Translations under genes and position numbers: made by a program
Notes under the pieces: model-generated
Seen by the model: only the letters and a program-made list of their open reading frames with translations
The model's database searches: none
Told to the model about the DNA's origin: nothing
NCBI GenBank assembly: GCA_019359275.1
Contig: JAHHHP010000017.1
Coordinates: forward strand, 20,094-84,093
DNA from: Myxacorys chilensis ATA2-1-KO14
Lineage (GTDB): Bacteria > Cyanobacteriota > Cyanobacteriia > Leptolyngbyales > Leptolyngbyaceae
Reading direction: 5' to 3'
DNA: 64,000 nucleotides
Shown here: positions 9,617 to 19,775 of the stretch, in pieces
Layout of the letters: every line of letters starts with the position of its first letter
Numbering within the stretch: position 1 is the stretch's first letter

Positions 9617-9859
9617 CTACATCACCTGCTCAACTTCAGCAATTTCAGGAATCATTTCCCGCAAGCGACGCTCAAGACCCATTCTGAGTGTCATTGTGGA
9701 GCTTGGGCAAGACCCACAAGCGCCTTGCAGCCGTAACTTTACAATCGGGCCGTCGAGTTCGACAAGCTCGACGTTGCCACCATCTGCCATCAGATAAGGG
9801 CGCATCTCATCAAGAACCGTTTCGACATTTTCGGAAGTTAGTGCATATGTTTGAGACAT
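9617..9859 (-). CDS. NifU-like Fe-S cluster scaffold (CnfU type)
   Basis: An 80-residue single-domain protein equal to the C-terminal domain of NifU. The cluster-binding motif CGSCPSS (Cys-x2-Cys, residues 48-51) is present, as is the typical N-terminal [13 protein letters not shown]. Such stand-alone NfuA/CnfU proteins assemble a [2Fe-2S] or [4Fe-4S] cluster as a homodimer and pass it to apo-proteins, including photosystem I subunits in cyanobacteria. Length and motif agree fully with the family. Confidence 0.93.
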   Translation of the reverse strand: MSQTYALTSENVETVLDEMRPYLMADGGNVELVELDGPIVKLRLQGACGSCPSSTMTLRMGLERRLREMIPEIAEVEQVM

Positions 9860-9961
9860 AATTCACCTTTTAGTGTGGACTTGGAATGTGGAGTTGATTT
9901 GATCCTAGCTTGTAGAAACAGCGCTGAATGTAAAAAGACAATGGTTCGTTAAGGTCTAGGT

Positions 9962-10618
9962 TTAAGCCGGAACCGTTGCAGGTTCGAGCAATGCAATGTT
10001 TGAGAACCCAAATGTTTCGGTCTTGACTTTGCCATCCTGCTCTGTGCGAATCACGCGGCTCGTGAGGACGTAGTAATTGCCGACCTTTTCGTAGTTGTCT
10101 TCAAAGTCGCTTTTTCCGCCCTTCAGTTCGCCCGTTGTGGGATCGCTATAGACCGAATCGTAGCGGTGGGATAGATATCCGCTTCCGGTGTCATGGCTAC
10201 TATAGGTGTGAATCGTGACGACAATATCGCGGATGTGACGATGCACTAAGCTCACCTCGTTGTTGTGAACCTTATAGCGATCGCCCATCGATTTTCCTTT
10301 GACAAACACCTCAACGGCTCCCGTTTCGTCAGTGTCACCCAGGGTAAAAATATTTTTACCGTGAGTTTCTTCAAAGGAGCGACGAACGCGATGAACAGCA
10401 ATTTCCCAAACTTGACCTGCGATCGCTTTCTTCGCGTCTTCATCGTCGGTGCCGCTCACCTCGAACGTGCAGTCAGCATTGATGCGCGCTTTTGCAGTGT
10501 AGGTTTGATCTCCACTTTCATAAGTGACATCAGCCGTGTAGCCAGGAAAATTGTGATCCCAGGTATAGCGATTCTCGTAGGCAGCACGAAATAATTCACG
10601 AGCGTCTTTTTCGGTCAT
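9962..10618 (-). CDS. DUF3386 family protein
   Basis: A 218-residue soluble protein with the pattern of the cyanobacterial DUF3386 family. It starts MTEKDARELFRAAYENRYTW and ends in a beta-rich domain with repeated Tyr/Thr strands. It has no signal peptide, membrane helix or catalytic motif that I recognise. It is a single gene between the NifU-like scaffold and a histidine kinase. Function is unknown. Confidence 0.8.
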   Translation of the reverse strand: MTEKDARELFRAAYENRYTWDHNFPGYTADVTYESGDQTYTAKARINADCTFEVSGTDDEDAKKAIAGQVWEIAVHRVRRSFEETHGKNIFTLGDTDETGAVEVFVKGKSMGDRYKVHNNEVSLVHRHIRDIVVTIHTYSSHDTGSGYLSHRYDSVYSDPTTGELKGGKSDFEDNYEKVGNYYVLTSRVIRTEQDGKVKTETFGFSNIALLEPATVPA

Positions 10619-10672
10619 GCAATCTCTCCTTGGTCTGTCTCTTCTAGTTTAAAGACTTTAGGGACAATCCGT

Positions 10673-12490
10673 TTAGGTTGTCACCATTACGGGTTCCTGG
10701 TATAGCGGAATCGTGAAGGTTACGGTCGAACCTAACCCTTCGCCCATGCTGTAGAAGTTCACCACTCCGCCCATCGCTTCAACTAGCTTCTGTGAGATCG
10801 CAAGTCCAAGTCCGGTTCCGCCGTATTGGCGAGTTAGCGATCCATCGACCTGACTAAACGACTGGAATAATTTGTCCTGTTTGTCGAGAGAAACTCCGAT
10901 CCCCGTATCGGCCACTCGGATTTTAACCAAGCCAGGAAGTTCCTGAGTTTGAACGACAACCCGTTTTTTGATCACTTCTGCACTAATTGTAATGCCGCCT
11001 TCGTGGGTGAATTTGATGGCATTGCCGACCAGATTGAGCAAAACTTGTAGCAACCGCTGGTAGTTTCCGTAAAGAATAATTTCATCGTGAGTCGCGGGCT
11101 GCTGAATTTCAAAACTGAGAAATTTTTGACGGATTTGAGTCCGCGTCATATTCTCTAGCTGTGCCAATAACTCGTCAAGATTGACGGGACTCAGTTCGAT
11201 CTGCATTTTGCCCGCCTCGATCTTGGCGATGTCTAGCACATCGTTGATCACTTCAAGCAAATGCATCGCCGATCGGTGAGCTTCTTCTAAAAATTCTCGC
11301 TGCTCTTCGGGATCTTCTGCCATCCCATCTAGAATCAGCTTGAGAAAGCCGATCATGCCATTGAGCGGCGTCCGCAATTCGTGGGATGTATTCGCTAAAA
11401 ACTCGCTCTTGAGATGGGAAGCGGCTTCCGCCTGGTGGCGGGCTTCTTCAAGCTCGCGGTGTTTTTGGCGCAAATCAAAGTTGACTCGCTGCAACTCGGT
11501 AGCGAGCGCCTGACTTTCGGCAAACAGACTGGCGTGAGCGATCGCAGTGCCTACCTGATCTGCCAACTCCTGCATAAACTCAATTTCGTCTGGTGTCCAT
11601 TGGCGACTAGGATCACATTGATACATGACAATCAACCCATTCGGCTGCTCTAGATAGTGCGTTGCAACCGCTAAACGAGTTTGAAGGGGTTCGTTAGGTT
11701 TAGCTTTGGCACCTGCGTCTAGGGCTGGAGTGAGGGTTCGGATTGGCTGTAGACGAGTCAGCGCTTGAGTCAGATCCGGCTCCTCTTTGAGCAGAAATTC
11801 GGTGTCTAATAGCGAGTCTAGATTGTCCTGACAATATTCAGCCACCACTCGTACCGTGTCACTGGGTGACTCATAGGGACAGAGAATGCAGCAACTCAAG
11901 CCTAAAGCATTTCCCAAGCCAGTCACGGTTTGCTGCCAAATCGTCGGTAAATCTAGTGTCCGACGAACATTCCACGCAATCTGGGTCAGCAGACGGTGAT
12001 ATCGATTCGAGGAAATCCCCTCATTTTGACTGAACGGCATGTCCTGAATCGAACAGGATTCACCCTGAGCTTCGCTGGGCGGCGCTCCTAAAGATGGCAC
12101 TTGCTCTCCAGTGACCATGACCAAGGAAGCAGAGCCATCGGGAAACTTGACTGGACTCATGACCAGATCGAACAGCAACGTTTGCTCGCCCCACTGAAAC
12201 AGCCAGCGAAACTGCTCTGACGTTTGATGAGCGAGGACATGCTGAATGTGATCGAGATACTGAGCGATCGCAAGAGGGCGAAATTCTTTCAGCGCCCCCT
12301 CGTGGACCCAGCGAAATGACACGAGGGTTGCCGCCGTGTCTTGAATCATGATGAATTCTGCCCCTTCTAAGCCAGAGGTTCCGTCAGAGTTGTACAACGC
12401 GCTAATCGGTTCACCCGACGGCAGAACGGCTTGGGAAGATGCAGCAGAATTGTTCGAGACGGAGTTTGAGGCGTTCACAGAAGTGACCAT
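10673..12490 (-). CDS. GAF-domain sensor histidine kinase
   Basis: A 605-residue hybrid sensor without membrane helices. The N-terminal 150 residues look like a PAS-type fold, followed by a GAF domain (about 165-325), a short coiled coil, a HisKA domain with phospho-acceptor HELRTP near residue 370, and a HATPase domain with N-box ([10 protein letters not shown]), G1 (DTGIGV), F (FQSF) and G2 (GGTGLGL) motifs all intact. No receiver domain follows. The GAF domain lacks an obvious chromophore Cys in the phytochrome position, so a light role cannot be claimed. No partner response regulator is adjacent, so it is an orphan kinase. Confidence 0.9.
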   Translation of the reverse strand: MVTSVNASNSVSNNSAASSQAVLPSGEPISALYNSDGTSGLEGAEFIMIQDTAATLVSFRWVHEGALKEFRPLAIAQYLDHIQHVLAHQTSEQFRWLFQWGEQTLLFDLVMSPVKFPDGSASLVMVTGEQVPSLGAPPSEAQGESCSIQDMPFSQNEGISSNRYHRLLTQIAWNVRRTLDLPTIWQQTVTGLGNALGLSCCILCPYESPSDTVRVVAEYCQDNLDSLLDTEFLLKEEPDLTQALTRLQPIRTLTPALDAGAKAKPNEPLQTRLAVATHYLEQPNGLIVMYQCDPSRQWTPDEIEFMQELADQVGTAIAHASLFAESQALATELQRVNFDLRQKHRELEEARHQAEAASHLKSEFLANTSHELRTPLNGMIGFLKLILDGMAEDPEEQREFLEEAHRSAMHLLEVINDVLDIAKIEAGKMQIELSPVNLDELLAQLENMTRTQIRQKFLSFEIQQPATHDEIILYGNYQRLLQVLLNLVGNAIKFTHEGGITISAEVIKKRVVVQTQELPGLVKIRVADTGIGVSLDKQDKLFQSFSQVDGSLTRQYGGTGLGLAISQKLVEAMGGVVNFYSMGEGLGSTVTFTIPLYQEPVMVTT

Positions 12491-12560
12491 TGGATAGCCA
12501 GACGCAGACCGAAAGCCGATACAGTTAAGCTGTTGCTCACTTTGGCGAGTTAATCACCTA

Positions 12561-12791
12561 CTAGTCATTCCACTCCCCTCGCGGTGGCACGGGTGGATTA
12601 CGAGGCAAGGTGCGGGAGAATTCTTCGTCTCGCCGCGACTCGTTGCGTAACCACTGCCGGAGGGCAACCTCGACAACCTTGCTTGGATCGTTAGTAAGGT
12701 GCTGAAGCTGCTCCAGTATATCTGGATCAAGCCGGAGTGAAACTTCAACCTTCTCGTGTGACGTGGGAGATGGATAGGTAGAGTCGTTCAT
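12561..12791 (-). CDS. Small ribbon-helix-helix-like protein
   Basis: A 76-residue protein, MNDSTYPSPT at its start. I prefer the ATG at 12791 because the in-frame extension to 12992 lacks any family similarity. The section VEVSLRLDPDILEQLQHL followed by KVVEVALRQWL has the beta-strand/helix/helix pattern of ribbon-helix-helix (CopG/Arc) DNA-binding proteins. The tail is proline and arginine rich. There is no toxin gene next to it. Function is unknown; a small regulator or orphan antitoxin are both possible. Confidence 0.55.
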   Translation of the reverse strand: MNDSTYPSPTSHEKVEVSLRLDPDILEQLQHLTNDPSKVVEVALRQWLRNESRRDEEFSRTLPRNPPVPPRGEWND

Positions 12792-13336
12792 GGAATCAAG
12801 CTTAGGGTTGTAGTGAGAGATTACCCAAACGCGGATAGACCCACGCTGAGGTGAGAAAACAAGTTGGGAGTACGGAAGAACCGCTGCTTTGACAGACATC
12901 ACTCGACTCGCGGGCAAGTGATTCAGCACCGTGATGCACAAGTTAAAACAAAAGGGGTTAGTTATTCTTAACCTACATCCGCTGGCTCCCACATTAGGTT
13001 ATTTGAATAGATTTAGTCGTTTGGTAGAGGAATACACGCTTAATTGTGCCTATACCTGATTTTTATAGAGTACTCAACAAATCAACCTTCTTTTCATAAA
13101 TTATTGTATTGACAGGTTTCTACATTATCAGAGCAAAATAAAACAGAAGCAGCACAGCGTTTTTTATAGTGCTCTAGACTCCCATACTTTGCTGAAGAAA
13201 GCATTAAAATATCTTAAACGTAGGCTTCCTTGTCTCGGTTACTCTAGCCATTCTCTGGCGCTTGGCATTGCTGACCCATTTAGGCTTAGGCTGTTGTCAT
13301 TCCGTTCTTAATCGCCGCTACCTAAACCCTCGATTT
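12792..13336. other. Intergenic region before lepA
   Basis: About 545 bases between the divergent small gene and lepA. The centre (13000-13220) is AT-rich and should hold the lepA promoter. I find no RNA gene, repeat or supported ORF. Confidence 0.5.
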
Positions 13337-15154
13337 ATGACTGACGTACCCGTCAACCGAATCCGTAACTTTTCGATTATTGCTCACATCGACCACGGCA
13401 AATCTACCCTGGCAGACCGCTTGCTGCAAGAAACAGGGACGGTGACTGCACGGGATATGAAGGAACAGTTCCTCGACAATATGGAGCTAGAGCGAGAGCG
13501 TGGCATCACCATTAAACTTCAGGCGGCACGCATGAGTTACACCGCGAAAGATGGTGAGGAGTATGTTCTCAATCTAATTGACACGCCAGGACATGTGGAC
13601 TTTTCCTACGAAGTGTCGCGATCGCTGGCGGCCTGCGAAGGGGCATTGCTGGTCGTAGATGCGTCTCAAGGGGTAGAAGCGCAAACGTTGGCAAACGTCT
13701 ACCTAGCGCTAGAGCACAATCTTGAAATCATTCCGGTGCTTAATAAGATCGATCTGCCTGGGGCTGAACCTGATCGCGTCAAGCAAGAAATCGAAGAAAT
13801 TGTCGGACTCGATTGCAGTCAAGCCATCTTGGCATCTGCCAAAGAAGGAATTGGCGTTCCAGAGATCTTAGAGGAGATCGTCCACCTTGTTCCACCGCCT
13901 AAAGATACCGTCGATCAGCCACTCCGCGCCCTAATTTTTGACAGCTACTATGATGCTTATCGTGGGGTGATTGTTTACTTCCGAGTCATGGACGGTCAGT
14001 TAAAAAAAGGCGATCGCATTCGCCTGATGGCATCGAAAAAAGAATACGAAATTGATGAACTAGGCGTTCTGTCTCCCAATCAAGTCCAGGTGACTGATTT
14101 GCACGCTGGGGAAGTTGGCTATCTCGCGGCTTCGATCAAAGCCGTAGAAGATGCCCGCGTCGGCGACACGATTACGTTGTCTCAAAAGCCAGCAACAGAG
14201 GCATTACCAGGATATATCGAAGCAAAGCCAATGGTGTTCTGCGGCATGTTTCCCACCGATGCAGATCAGTTTGCCGATCTGCGAGATGCCTTAGAAAAGC
14301 TGAAGCTCAATGATGCCTCGCTGAACTACGAGCCAGAAACGTCTAGCGCGATGGGATTTGGCTTTCGGTGCGGTTTCTTAGGGTTGCTGCATATGGAAAT
14401 TGTTCAAGAACGCCTAGAGCGTGAGTACAACCTAGATTTGATCATTACGGCTCCGTCAGTGGTCTACCGGGTCACGACGATCAAAGGTGATGTCATTTAT
14501 ATCGACAACCCCAGCAAGCTGCCTTCTCCTCAAGAGCGCGAGAAAATTGAAGAACCTTACGTCAAGCTAGATATCATTACGCCCGAAACTTATGTTGGAA
14601 CCTTGATGGAGCTGTGTCAAACTCGGCGTGGCATCTTCAAAGATATGAAGTATCTGACGCCCGGACGGACAACGCTGATTTATGAGATGCCCCTAGCCGA
14701 AGTGGTGACCGATTTCTTCGATCAGATGAAGTCGCGATCGCGCGGCTACGCCAGCATGGAATATCAACTGATTGGCGATCGCGAGAATGCCTTAGTCCGG
14801 CTCGATATCCTGATTAATGGTGATCCGGTTGACCCGCTAGCCACGATTGTTCACCGCGACAAAGCCTATGGAGTCGGACGTGCCCTCACCGAAAAGCTCA
14901 AAGAACTGATTCCGCGTCACCAGTTCAAGATTCCAATTCAAGCCGCGATCGGCAGTAAGGTAATTGCCAGCGAACATATCTCTGCCATTCGGAAGGACGT
15001 TCTTGCTAAGTGCTACGGCGGTGATATTTCTCGGAAGAAAAAGCTGTTGCAGAAGCAGGCAAAAGGCAAAAAGCGCATGAAAGCGATCGGAACAGTTGAT
15101 GTTCCACAAGAGGCATTTATGGCAGTACTACGCCTTTCAAACGAACAAGGGTAA
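13337..15154 (+). CDS. lepA: Elongation factor 4 (LepA) GTPase
   Basis: Ribosome-associated translational GTPase related to EF-G. The 605-residue product starts [23 protein letters not shown], the standard LepA N-terminus, so I reject the 25-residue upstream extension. GTP motifs G1 (AHIDHGKST), G2 region (ERERGITI), G3 (DTPGH) and G4 (NKID) are all present. EF-G-like domains II, III and V and the LepA-specific C-terminal domain (lysine-rich end, [16 protein letters not shown]) follow. Length fits the family. It ends at a very strong terminator. Confidence 0.97.
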   Translation: MTDVPVNRIRNFSIIAHIDHGKSTLADRLLQETGTVTARDMKEQFLDNMELERERGITIKLQAARMSYTAKDGEEYVLNLIDTPGHVDFSYEVSRSLAACEGALLVVDASQGVEAQTLANVYLALEHNLEIIPVLNKIDLPGAEPDRVKQEIEEIVGLDCSQAILASAKEGIGVPEILEEIVHLVPPPKDTVDQPLRALIFDSYYDAYRGVIVYFRVMDGQLKKGDRIRLMASKKEYEIDELGVLSPNQVQVTDLHAGEVGYLAASIKAVEDARVGDTITLSQKPATEALPGYIEAKPMVFCGMFPTDADQFADLRDALEKLKLNDASLNYEPETSSAMGFGFRCGFLGLLHMEIVQERLEREYNLDLIITAPSVVYRVTTIKGDVIYIDNPSKLPSPQEREKIEEPYVKLDIITPETYVGTLMELCQTRRGIFKDMKYLTPGRTTLIYEMPLAEVVTDFFDQMKSRSRGYASMEYQLIGDRENALVRLDILINGDPVDPLATIVHRDKAYGVGRALTEKLKELIPRHQFKIPIQAAIGSKVIASEHISAIRKDVLAKCYGGDISRKKKLLQKQAKGKKRMKAIGTVDVPQEAFMAVLRLSNEQG

Positions 15155-15173
15155 AGCTCGACTGATTTCTTTT

Positions 15174-15207
15174 AAAGCCCCTCTTTAACACTAAAGAGGG
15201 GCTTTTT
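15174..15207 (+). terminator. Strong intrinsic terminator of lepA
   Basis: A perfect 13-bp stem (AAAGCCCCTCTTT, 15174-15186, with its complement at 15193-15205), a 6-base loop and a U tract, starting 19 bases after the lepA stop. Confidence 0.93.
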
Positions 15208-15515
15208 ATCAAAAACATATCAATATATCAAAACCTATAAGAATAAGTAATATTGCACAGATGCTTTAAAGTTTTCATGAAAACTTGAATTGTTAGAAGT
15301 TGGCTTTCAGTAATTTTGTTAGATTCTTGAAAAAAGTTAAGCCTGTTAGCCGCGCTTCTTTCTCACGATCGGACTTGCTTTAGTCGCAGCGCTTCGTGAT
15401 GCACGATTGCCTCCTGGGTACACTTTTGGCAAGCAAGGCATTATCTAAGCAACCTTCTAACCAACGTTCCTTTCCCTTGCCCGTTTGCAACTCTAACTGC
15501 GGATTTTTTAGACCT
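15208..15515. other. Intergenic region before the UDP-glucuronate decarboxylase gene
   Basis: About 308 bases, AT-rich in its first half. An in-frame upstream extension of the next gene (from 15396) is open but has no family similarity. Nothing else is evident. Confidence 0.5.
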
Positions 15516-16478
15516 ATGCGAATTCTTGTTACTGGTGGTGCGGGGTTTATTGGCTCCCATCTCATCGATCGCCTTATGCAACAGGGGCACGACGTTGTTT
15601 GCCTCGACAACTTCTACACTGGGCACAAACGCAACCTCCAGCAATGGATGGGGCATCACAACTTTGAACTGATTCGCCACGACATCACAGAACCGATTCG
15701 GCTCGAAGTCGACCAAGTTTATCATTTGGCGTGTCCTGCCTCGCCAGTGCATTACCAGTACAATCCGGTTAAAACCATCAAAACAAATGTGATGGGCACG
15801 CTCAACATGCTAGGGCTGGCAAAGCGGGTCAAGGCTCGGTTTCTCTTAGCGTCTACTTCTGAGGTGTACGGCGATCCAGAAGTACATCCCCAGCCAGAAG
15901 AGTATCGGGGCAATGTCAACCCGATTGGTATCCGCAGTTGCTACGACGAAGGAAAGCGGGTTGCCGAAACCCTGGCATTTGACTATCACCGCCAGAATGA
16001 TGTAGACATTCGGGTTGCGCGAATCTTCAATACTTACGGTCCTCGGATGCTCGAAAACGATGGACGAGTCGTGAGCAATCTGATTGTGCAAGCCTTGCGA
16101 GGAGAGGCGCTTACAGTTTACGGGGATGGCTCTCAAACGCGTAGTTTTTGCTACGTCTCAGACTTGGTCGAGGGACTGATGCGCCTGATGAACGGCAACT
16201 CCATTGGTCCTATAAATTTGGGCAATCCGGGCGAGTACACCATTCTAGAATTGGCTCAAACGATTCAGCAAATGATCAATCCAGGCACGTCGGTGAAGTT
16301 TGAGCCGCTGCCTCAAGATGATCCCCGCCGCCGCAAGCCTGATATTACTCGTGCCAAAACGCAGTTGGGCTGGGAACCGGCCATTCCGCTTCAAGCAGGG
16401 TTAGAGCGCACGATCGCTGACTTCCGCGATCGCGTTACACCGACCACACCACAACCTGAGTCGGTAGCTCATCTCTAA
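15516..16478 (+). CDS. UDP-glucuronic acid decarboxylase (UDP-xylose synthase), SDR family
   Basis: A 320-residue extended short-chain dehydrogenase. It has the NAD-binding [10 protein letters not shown] (residues 7-16), [10 protein letters not shown], the PASPVHYQ motif characteristic of UXS enzymes, STSEVYGDP, and the catalytic SCYDEGKR with Tyr-x3-Lys. It oxidises UDP-glucuronate at C4 and decarboxylates it, then reduces to UDP-xylose. The ATG at 15516 starts directly at the Rossmann strand MRILVTGG; the upstream extension is not similar to the family. The next gene makes its substrate, so the two form a UDP-glucose to UDP-xylose pathway for extracellular or envelope glycans. Confidence 0.93.
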   Translation: MRILVTGGAGFIGSHLIDRLMQQGHDVVCLDNFYTGHKRNLQQWMGHHNFELIRHDITEPIRLEVDQVYHLACPASPVHYQYNPVKTIKTNVMGTLNMLGLAKRVKARFLLASTSEVYGDPEVHPQPEEYRGNVNPIGIRSCYDEGKRVAETLAFDYHRQNDVDIRVARIFNTYGPRMLENDGRVVSNLIVQALRGEALTVYGDGSQTRSFCYVSDLVEGLMRLMNGNSIGPINLGNPGEYTILELAQTIQQMINPGTSVKFEPLPQDDPRRRKPDITRAKTQLGWEPAIPLQAGLERTIADFRDRVTPTTPQPESVAHL

Positions 16479-16628
16479 CGGCAGTGCTCGCGAGCTTGTC
16501 ATCAGGGGGAACCTTAACGGTTGGTTGAAGAAAGTTCCTTCACGTTCAAATCATTCACGGGTAAAGAGAGGATCTTTCAGAGTTCTCGCTGATCCCGCGA
16601 TCGTTCACCTATTTATTAAGGAGTTCTC

Positions 16629-18038
16629 ATGCGTGTTTGTGTCATTGGTACGGGATACGTTGGCTTGGTCACTGGCGCTTCTTTAGCTCATGCGGGTCAT
16701 CATGTGATTTGCGTTGACAACAACGAAGCTAAAGTCAAACTGATGCAGTCGGGGCAGTCTCCAATTTTTGAACCTGGGCTGTCAGATATTATGCAATCTG
16801 CCATTCAAGCCAAGCGGCTTGAATTTACAACCGACCTTGCCGCTGGGGTTGCCCACGGACAAGTACTCTTTATCGCCGTGGGGACACCCGCTTTGCCAAA
16901 TGGTGAGAGCGATACTCGCTATGTAGAAGCGGTCGCTCGTGGGATCGGCTCTAACCTCAGTGGCGGCTACAAAGTAATTGTCAACAAATCAACCGTGCCA
17001 ATTGGGTCGGGGGATTGGGTCAGAATGATTGTTCTTGATGGTGTGGCTGAGCGCCAAAAGTCTGAAGCTCAACCCATTCTGGCGGGTGTTAGCGGCGACA
17101 AGGGCATTACAACCACTGCCCTTGTCGGGGAATATGATTTTGATGTCGTCAGCAATCCTGAATTTTTGCGAGAAGGGTCAGCCGTTTACGATACCTTCAA
17201 CCCGGATCGAATTGTGCTGGGCAGCAGCAGCGATCGCGCGATCGCGTTGATGCAAGAACTCTATGCTCCCATTGTGAGCCGTCAGTTTGCAGAAGATCCG
17301 TCTGCCCCTACCGTTCCGGTGCTTGTAACCGATATTAGCTCGGCAGAGATGATTAAGTATGCGGCGAATGCGTTCTTAGCCACAAAAATCAGCTTTATCA
17401 ATGAAGTCGCAAACATCTGCGATCGCGTCGGCGCAGACGTAATGCAAGTCGCGAAAGGGATTGGTTTGGATTCGCGAATTGGTAGTAAATTCTTGCAGCC
17501 TGGACTGGGTTGGGGTGGATCTTGCTTCCCGAAAGACGTTTCTGCTTTGATCCACACCGCCGACGATTACGGCTACGAGAGTCAACTTCTCAAAGCGGCA
17601 GTTAGCGTCAATCAGCGTCAGCGCCTGATTGTGATTGAGAAATTGCAGCAAGTTCTCAAGATCTTAAAAGGCAAAACGGTAGGGCTGCTGGGTCTGACCT
17701 TCAAACCGGATACGGATGACCTGCGCGATGCACCCGCTCTCAGCATGATTGAAAACTTAGTGCGGTTGGGAGCCAAAGTGAAAGCCTACGACCCCATCAT
17801 TTCTCAAAGTGGGATGCGTCACGGCTTGTCTGATGTCATTGTTGAAACTGATGCAGAACGGCTAGCGGATGGCTGTGATGCGCTTGTCCTCGTCACCGAA
17901 TGGCAACAGTTTCAAACGCTTGACTTCGGCAAGATGGCAACGCTAATGCACAGCCCTATTTTGATTGATGGACGGAACTTCCTTGACTGCTCTGCGTTAG
18001 AAGCAGCAGGCTTCCGGTGTGTCGGCATTGGTCGGTAA
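16629..18038 (+). CDS. UDP-glucose 6-dehydrogenase
   Basis: A 469-residue NAD-dependent four-electron dehydrogenase (UDP-glucose to UDP-glucuronate). It has the N-terminal Rossmann GTGYVGLVTGASLA, the conserved central helix with KYAANAFLATKISF, the catalytic Cys in GWGGSCFPKD, and the C-terminal UDP-binding domain (GLTFKPDTDDLRDAPA). A purine-rich site (AAGGAG) precedes the ATG. It feeds the decarboxylase 150 bases upstream. A terminator follows. Confidence 0.96.
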   Translation: MRVCVIGTGYVGLVTGASLAHAGHHVICVDNNEAKVKLMQSGQSPIFEPGLSDIMQSAIQAKRLEFTTDLAAGVAHGQVLFIAVGTPALPNGESDTRYVEAVARGIGSNLSGGYKVIVNKSTVPIGSGDWVRMIVLDGVAERQKSEAQPILAGVSGDKGITTTALVGEYDFDVVSNPEFLREGSAVYDTFNPDRIVLGSSSDRAIALMQELYAPIVSRQFAEDPSAPTVPVLVTDISSAEMIKYAANAFLATKISFINEVANICDRVGADVMQVAKGIGLDSRIGSKFLQPGLGWGGSCFPKDVSALIHTADDYGYESQLLKAAVSVNQRQRLIVIEKLQQVLKILKGKTVGLLGLTFKPDTDDLRDAPALSMIENLVRLGAKVKAYDPIISQSGMRHGLSDVIVETDAERLADGCDALVLVTEWQQFQTLDFGKMATLMHSPILIDGRNFLDCSALEAAGFRCVGIGR

Positions 18039-18120
18039 ACCATAGGCATAACTTTGGATCTGTCATGAAATCGGTTGTTTTTGTTCAAGTTGTCTTTGTT
18101 CAATAAAAACAGTGTTCGAT

Positions 18121-18160
18121 AAAACCAGGAAAGAAATTTGCTCCTTCCTGGTTTTACTTT
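18121..18160 (+). terminator. Intrinsic terminator after UDP-glucose dehydrogenase
   Basis: An 11-bp stem (AAAACCAGGAA at 18121-18131 with TTCCTGGTTTT at 18145-18155), then a T-rich tail. Confidence 0.8.
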
Positions 18161-18186
18161 TGAGCGAGCATTGATCACGGTGATCG

Positions 18187-18212
18187 ATCATTCCAAGTTA
18201 ACTTGGAATGAT
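18187..18212. promoter_or_regulatory. Perfect 26-bp palindrome upstream of an HTH gene
   Basis: The half-site ATCATTCCAAGTT is followed directly by its exact complement with no spacer, about 190 bases before the HTH gene at 18400. No loop means it would not make a good terminator hairpin; a dimeric-protein binding site is more likely. A second imperfect repeat (TGATCACggTGATCgA) lies just before it. Confidence 0.5.
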
Positions 18213-18399
18213 TAACCGTAATTTTGAATGAGTCATTCTGAAAAAACTGGCGTACTCGATTTTGAATACTGTCCATAGAGGAGAGAATATCGTTTCTAAT
18301 GATTGTCTCTAGAATGCTTTCATCTAACAAATTGAGGATTCGACATAGAATAGAGCAGTAATCTTAGCGATCGCCCTCTAAGCATCGGCGCTCTTAGGC

Positions 18400-19416
18400 A
18401 TGAGTTCTCGCAGACTAACTGATTCGGACAAACAGGACATTGTTGAGCTATATCGTCAACCAGGTCACACAACCTTGACGCTGGCGGAACACTATGGTGT
18501 CAGCAACACCACGATTAGCCGCATTCTCAAAACGAGTTTGTCGTCTGAAGAATATGAGAGCCTGATTCAACAGAAGCGGACTGCCCGATTTAGTAGTGGA
18601 GCAACAGTTCAGGGCAATTTGCTAGAGACAGAACCTGTCGCAGAGGCGGCTGAATCAAAGGCGGCTGAATTAGAACCTGTCGAATTAGAACCTGTCGTAG
18701 AGCTGCAACCCTCTCTATATGAACTGGAATCCATCCCCGAACCAGAACCTATTTACGAACCAGAACCCATCCCCGAACCAGAACCAAAGAAAGTCACTGC
18801 TCCAGTGCTGCGTCGTTCTTCGGGAGCCTCGCAGAAGCCGTCTTCAGTAGGGGAGGAAGTGGAACTGGGTGACTTGCTGAGTACTGATGCCGTCACAGAA
18901 CCTGAGAAACCTGCACCATCTGTTAAAAAGATAATCGGAGCCGATTTGACGCTTCAGCACAGTGTTGTAGCTCAGGATGATGAGGAAGACGAAGACGACG
19001 ATGATGATGATCTTGATTCAGCGCTGAGCGGCGAGTTTGATGATGATGACGAGGATGGCGATGATACGCCTGTGCTTCCCTCAATTCAACTGAGCGCGAC
19101 GGATTTTATCCAGGTGTTGCCGATTGCCGAGGCCGCGATACCCAGAACATGTTACCTAGTCGTCGATCGCTCAGCCGAATTGGTTGCCCGCCCGCTTCAA
19201 GAATTTGCTGAATTAGGGCAGATTCCGTCGGAGGAGATCCAGGAAAGAACGCTGCCTGTGTTTGATAATCACCGCGTCGCGAGACGGTTTTCTAACATTC
19301 GGACGCAACGGGTGATCAAAGTGCCCGACAGCCGGGTGTTGCAAAAAGCAGCCAACCATCTGCAAGCAAAAGGCATTACGCGCTTGCTGATCGATGGGCA
19401 AGTCTACGCGCTGTAG
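18400..19416 (+). CDS. Cyanobacterial HTH protein with acidic linker
   Basis: A 338-residue protein with three parts. Residues 1-50 form a helix-turn-helix of the transposase/Hin kind (DSDKQDIVELYRQPG, then LAEHYGVSNTTISRIL). Residues 75-235 are low complexity: Glu-Pro repeats (EPEPI units near 105-130) and a long Asp/Glu run near 193-225. Residues 240-338 form a conserved C-terminal domain ending RLLIDGQVYAL. I recognise the overall layout from other cyanobacterial genomes, often annotated transposase or transcriptional regulator, but no activity is known to me. It lacks any DDE catalytic domain, so it is not a transposase. It is a candidate DNA-binding regulator. Confidence 0.7.
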   Translation: MSSRRLTDSDKQDIVELYRQPGHTTLTLAEHYGVSNTTISRILKTSLSSEEYESLIQQKRTARFSSGATVQGNLLETEPVAEAAESKAAELEPVELEPVVELQPSLYELESIPEPEPIYEPEPIPEPEPKKVTAPVLRRSSGASQKPSSVGEEVELGDLLSTDAVTEPEKPAPSVKKIIGADLTLQHSVVAQDDEEDEDDDDDDLDSALSGEFDDDDEDGDDTPVLPSIQLSATDFIQVLPIAEAAIPRTCYLVVDRSAELVARPLQEFAELGQIPSEEIQERTLPVFDNHRVARRFSNIRTQRVIKVPDSRVLQKAANHLQAKGITRLLIDGQVYAL

Positions 19417-19424
19417 CCGCGTCG

Positions 19425-19664
19425 CTAATACTGGTCATCGTTGCGCTGAGGACGAGAAAAGCCGAGCAGGGGCTGGGCGATCGCGGCCCCAATCATGCCG
19501 ATCGCGGCACTAAAGGCGAGTACTAATCCAAACGGAAGTTCAATTGTTTGGATTGTGAGAAAGCGAAAGGAGACGGGCGCAGCATTTTGCACCGAGATGA
19601 TGGCGATCGCGGCAATCCAACCGCCGATGATGCAAGCTGTGATTAGAGTTGCGAGAGTTCTCAT
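19425..19664 (-). CDS. LapA-domain (DUF1049) small membrane protein
   Basis: A 79-residue protein with two hydrophobic helices (residues 5-25 and 44-68) separated by the short segment QNAAPVSFRFLTIQTIELPFG, the signature of the LapA/DUF1049 family. In E. coli the family member acts in lipopolysaccharide assembly; its cyanobacterial role is unknown. It converges on the HTH gene. Confidence 0.8.
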   Translation of the reverse strand: MRTLATLITACIIGGWIAAIAIISVQNAAPVSFRFLTIQTIELPFGLVLAFSAAIGMIGAAIAQPLLGFSRPQRNDDQY

Positions 19665-19670
19665 AAGTTA

Positions 19671-19775
19671 GGGATGAGGGATGAGGGATGAAAGAACTTT
19701 AAGTTGATCGGAATGGTTTAGTCTCATTCTCCCTTTTTCTTCACTTTTCATCCTTCATCCCTCATCCTTCATCCC
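19671..19775. repeat. Inverted clusters of heptamer repeats
   Basis: Three tandem copies of GGGATGA (19671-19691) are faced by four tandem copies of the complement TCATCCY (19748-19775). Heptameric tandem repeats of this kind are a known feature of filamentous cyanobacterial intergenic DNA. The arms could pair into one long hairpin between lapA-like and mutase genes and may act as a transcription stop. Confidence 0.75.

Noticed and set aside
13262..13336. A longer LepA starting at 13262.
   Set aside because: The extra 25 residues are not LepA-like; the family start [21 protein letters not shown] is at 13337.
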